DNA of 7,583 nt, taken from contig URTO01000087.1 in the NCBI GenBank assembly GCA_900550745.1, forward strand, positions 1 through 7,583, in the 5' to 3' direction. Numbering within the stretch: position 1 is the stretch's first letter; each line of letters begins with the position of its first letter. Position numbers and translations under genes: made by a program. The stretch is from an uncultured Desulfovibrio sp. Lineage in GTDB: Bacteria; Desulfobacterota; Desulfovibrionia; Desulfovibrionales; Desulfovibrionaceae. Positions 4,846 through 7,583 of the stretch are shown here, piece after piece. The notes under the pieces were generated by a model. It searched no databases. It was not told where the DNA came from and worked only from the letters and a program-made list of their open reading frames with translations.

Positions 4846-7583
4846 ATGAGTCAACTCAGCATCCAGTCCCCCCTTGTCGGCCAGACTTTGGCGACTGCCC
4901 CCACACAGGGGCCGAGTGTGGCCTCCGCTGTTCAGGAGATGCCTGTCGCCATGCTGGCACGGCTTTCCGGATCCAGCACAGAGAAACGTGCTTTTGATCC
5001 TGCCCGTCTGCACGAGAAGAGCTACTTGCATCATGTGGCCGAGGAACTGGCACAACGCCCTCTGGGAGACTCCGTTGGAGCCAGGGCCGCCGCAGAGGCT
5101 CTGGAGCTGGTTGAAAGTGTTCAGGGAAAACCGGTGACGAAGGAACATCTTGCCAAACTTGAAGAACTGCGCACTAGGGCATGGCAAAACGATGAAACCG
5201 GCGTGGCCGGAAACTATTGTGATACCCTTGCCAAGGTACTGCTGCTTCGCCCGATGATGGAAAAGCTGGAGACGGTTCATTCTCCCGAAGCCCGCGCCCA
5301 GTTGGCGGATGTGCTGCACAGCCAGATGGAGCGTCTGCTTTCGGTCACAACACAGCAAGATTTTGAGCAGATCAAGTCCGAGTTGCGGGCCACGCGGGAG
5401 CTTTACAAACAGGAGGGTATGCTGGGGGCGGAACAGGAAACGGCCTTTGGCAGGCTGGATGAACTTCTTTCGTACCGCCAGAATTACATGATGACCCTTA
5501 ATACACTCCAGGAGAACGCGGAACATGTGAAGAATAGGGAGGCGTCCGCCCCTCAGCTCGATAATGTACTGCATGATGTTGAAGCCCTGCGCTGCAACCG
5601 TATGGAAACAGATTCCGCATCTTCTGTGCCGCCCTTGAGGCCGGGCTTTCAGCCTCTCCAGACTGAGGCCGAGAATCTGGCTTCAGAATTGTATAACTTG
5701 TCCAAAGAAGAGGCTGGCAAACTGTCCAATCAAATTGACGCCCTTCTGGCGCAAATCAGAAATTCTGAGGCCCCACTGGCCGATGTGGACAAGAAAATAG
5801 GCGACCTCAGGGCCGAGCTGGGGAAAAAGGCCGGCGTCCTGACCGAGAATGACAGGCTCGAATTTCAACGCAGGATTGACGGTCTTGCGGGAGTTGTTGA
5901 GGTTCGCGGGCGGGTAGCCCGTGGCGAAAATGCCCTGCGGCAAGTGCGGCAGGGAGGCATAACTGCGCCGCAGCTTGAGGCCCTTCAGGCAGAACTCAGC
6001 AAAGGGATTGATGCTCTTGCCCTGTACGAGGACGACAGAGACAAGCTGAAGGACGACAGAGATAAGCTGAATGATATCCTGAAGCAGATGGGGAGCAAAA
6101 GCAGGGAGCTGCGGGAGAGTGCCCGACAGGCAGAGAGCCAGTTTGCAACCGGTATTGAGCGGGAAATCGGGACGGCCACAACGCCCGAGAGGTACGCCCA
6201 ATTGGTGCAGGAAATTGATGCCCGTTTGGAACGGCTGGAAAATCTGCCCGATAACGGCAATCTTTCCCCAAAAGATAAAGACGACGCTGCAAAGAAGCTC
6301 AAGGAGCTGGCCCAGCAATGTTTTATGAAAGAATTTACGGTGGTTCTTGCAGACGCGCAGTCTACACGGCTCAACGCGCCTTCCGTTGCCCAATGTGCTG
6401 AGCATCTGGACGAACTGTTGGGGCCAAGGGGCATAGATCGGGAGGAAATCAGAGCGAAACTTAAAGAGAAATCCGGTGAGGCATCAAATGAGCTTGGCGC
6501 AAAAATAGCCGATCTGCAAGCCAAAGTCCACACTATGACTGTCGAACAGTTACGCACACTACCCTTGACGGATATTGCGGAAGCGATGGAACGCCGTCTA
6601 CTCCCCGAAGACAGAGCAACCCTTGACCAGGAGCTGTCAGCCTTGATCTCTCTGGCGGAAAAGACCATCTTTGAAGAAACGGTCGGCCAGGATCTGGAGG
6701 GGACAGGGGCCTTTGGAAGTCTCAATGAGCCGCAAAAAGCAACCCTCAGGGAACTTTGTATACGGGGGGGGTGCCATCCTTCGCTCATTGCCGCCCTTAA
6801 GGATGCCGCTAAGGCCAATGGGCTGGAGGCCCTGCTGGAGGCGGCGGCAAATTTATTCGAGGCCCAACGAGGAGACGGAACTCCTGCCCCCAAAGACAGC
6901 GAACAGTTGGATGCTTTTTTGCTTCCCCATCCCGAACTGGATGACGTGGCGCGGAGTATTCTGGGAAACGGAAGCGGGGAGCCAGACTACCGCTTTGACA
7001 GCGCCCGCAACAGCCGGGATCTCGGCATCTATATGGACAGGCACTTTCCCAAAGCCCTGAAGCATAAGCTTGGCCTGCAGGAAAACGCGCCTGTGGGAGT
7101 CGATACGCTGAAAAATCTTGTTCAGCAGGCGGCCAATGCCCACGGCAGACAGGGGCGTACCCTGAAAAAGGTTGACCTGACGCTGATCCAGGCTTTGTGG
7201 TATGCCGAAAAAGCCCAAAAACCAGATTTGTCTTTTGAGGCATTCAAGCAAGGTCTGCCCCGCCCCTTTAATACCATGCCCATGCTGAAAGAACATCTGG
7301 CTGCGGGCATCAGCGGCAGGCGCGATCTGAAAAAACTTGGGGAGACGGTTGAAGGCATATCCCACGGCCTAGGCAGTAAAAAAGCCTTGGTGCGTTTTCT
7401 GACCCAGGCTCAGGCATCCGACCCCAAGTGGGCGGCTGGGGCGGCTTTGAGTGGCCTGTATCGTTCTCTAGGGTTCAACCCTCACAGCAATCTTACAGGA
7501 GTGTTTCAGGATGCGGTGCAGAGTTATCGGGTCATAAAGGTCGCGGCAAGTCCGGTGGAAATCTCCGAGTCCTATTCCGCCGC
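4846..7583 (+). CDS. Large coiled-coil-rich protein of unknown function, partial (N-terminal 912 residues)
   Basis: An uninterrupted frame of 912 codons from ATG 4846 to the window edge. I do not recognise the family. The first ~45 residues (MSQLSIQSPLVGQTLATAPT...) are Ser/Thr/Pro/Gln-rich with few charges and no Sec signal peptide or membrane helix. Residues 50-245 are predicted mostly helical. A Pro-rich linker at about 258-275 is followed by heptad-like charged coiled-coil segments at about 274-350, 380-440 and 450-500, including a tandem DDRDKLK/DDRDKLN repeat at 396-409. Residues about 600-910 look like mixed helical, more globular sequence. No enzyme motif is apparent. It is clearly less GC-rich than the operon (about 53% in the line 5161-5220) and uses many AGA/AGG Arg codons, consistent with acquisition. 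The N-terminus resembles type III secretion signals, but no secretion gene is visible, so an effector role is a guess; a structural coiled-coil protein is equally possible. Confidence 0.8.
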   Translation, partial: MSQLSIQSPLVGQTLATAPTQGPSVASAVQEMPVAMLARLSGSSTEKRAFDPARLHEKSYLHHVAEELAQRPLGDSVGARAAAEALELVESVQGKPVTKEHLAKLEELRTRAWQNDETGVAGNYCDTLAKVLLLRPMMEKLETVHSPEARAQLADVLHSQMERLLSVTTQQDFEQIKSELRATRELYKQEGMLGAEQETAFGRLDELLSYRQNYMMTLNTLQENAEHVKNREASAPQLDNVLHDVEALRCNRMETDSASSVPPLRPGFQPLQTEAENLASELYNLSKEEAGKLSNQIDALLAQIRNSEAPLADVDKKIGDLRAELGKKAGVLTENDRLEFQRRIDGLAGVVEVRGRVARGENALRQVRQGGITAPQLEALQAELSKGIDALALYEDDRDKLKDDRDKLNDILKQMGSKSRELRESARQAESQFATGIEREIGTATTPERYAQLVQEIDARLERLENLPDNGNLSPKDKDDAAKKLKELAQQCFMKEFTVVLADAQSTRLNAPSVAQCAEHLDELLGPRGIDREEIRAKLKEKSGEASNELGAKIADLQAKVHTMTVEQLRTLPLTDIAEAMERRLLPEDRATLDQELSALISLAEKTIFEETVGQDLEGTGAFGSLNEPQKATLRELCIRGGCHPSLIAALKDAAKANGLEALLEAAANLFEAQRGDGTPAPKDSEQLDAFLLPHPELDDVARSILGNGSGEPDYRFDSARNSRDLGIYMDRHFPKALKHKLGLQENAPVGVDTLKNLVQQAANAHGRQGRTLKKVDLTLIQALWYAEKAQKPDLSFEAFKQGLPRPFNTMPMLKEHLAAGISGRRDLKKLGETVEGISHGLGSKKALVRFLTQAQASDPKWAAGAALSGLYRSLGFNPHSNLTGVFQDAVQSYRVIKVAASPVEISESYSA
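6030..6071 (+). repeat. 21-base tandem direct repeat inside the coiled-coil gene
   Basis: Two adjacent 21-base units encode DDRDKLK and DDRDKLN, seven residues each, equal to one heptad. They differ at only two bases (C/T in the Asp codon, G/T in the last codon). This indicates a recent in-frame duplication that lengthens the coiled coil by two turns. Confidence 0.75.
6764..6771 (+). repeat. G8 homopolymer inside the coiled-coil gene
   Basis: Eight G in codons CGG-GGG-GGG. The frame stays open on both sides in the given sequence. A gain or loss of one G would shift the frame, so this is either a slippage-prone switch or a site prone to sequencing error. Confidence 0.65.

Noticed and set aside
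4560..4847. 95-codon minus-strand open frame in the divergent intergenic region
   Set aside because: It overlaps the start of the coiled-coil gene, lies over the palindrome and dyad, and has no family resemblance; treated as chance.
5985..6893. 302-codon minus-strand open frame
   Set aside because: It is antisense to the coiled-coil gene and extremely Ser/Arg-rich, typical of a shadow frame opposite Glu/Leu/Ala-rich coding sequence.
1..7583. CRISPR array, tRNA, rRNA or transposase gene
   Set aside because: No regularly spaced repeats, no cloverleaf-like sequence, no rRNA-like segment and no transposase motif were seen in the window.

Overview
The window looks like part of a Desulfovibrionaceae-type (sulfate- or sulfite-reducing Desulfobacterota) chromosome. 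The evidence is a Desulfovibrio-style outer-membrane porin, GC-rich genes (one 60-base line inside the ATPase gene counts to about 68% GC) and a P-type ATPase operon of the kind described for ferrosomes in Desulfovibrio. The species cannot be fixed from this sequence.

Layout. (1) Bases 2-1369, minus strand: a porin with a clear signal peptide. It runs off the left edge, and its last ~27 codons do not look like porin, which suggests an insertion or rearrangement near base 80. (2) Bases 1370-1526: leader of the porin gene with two hairpins. (3) Bases 1527-4497, minus strand: three genes in the order small glycine-zipper membrane protein (fezA-like), P1B-type ATPase (fezB-like), and HMA-domain membrane protein (fezC-like). 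The last two overlap by 4 bases. The 179-base gap between the first two carries strong hairpins. (4) Bases 4498-4845: an AT-rich divergent intergenic region with a perfect 24-bp palindrome and a 25-bp dyad next to the rightward gene. (5) Bases 4846-7583, plus strand: the first 912 codons of a large, mostly helical, coiled-coil-rich protein of unknown function that runs off the right edge. It is less GC-rich than the operon and has no signal peptide.

The main result is the three-gene operon. The ATPase has all catalytic motifs of a P-type pump. It replaces the usual CPC metal motif of the membrane channel with SCA, and its N-terminal HMA domain has an R-x-R-x-R motif in place of CxxC. The partner gene just downstream carries the same R-V-R-L-R motif in a second HMA-like domain. 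From memory, these are the hallmarks of FezB (P1B-6 ATPase) and FezC, which with FezA build ferrosomes, membrane-bound iron-storage organelles. The inferred model is that FezA shapes or lines the organelle membrane, FezB pumps iron inward, and FezC is an accessory membrane protein. The porin and the coiled-coil protein have no visible functional tie to the operon.
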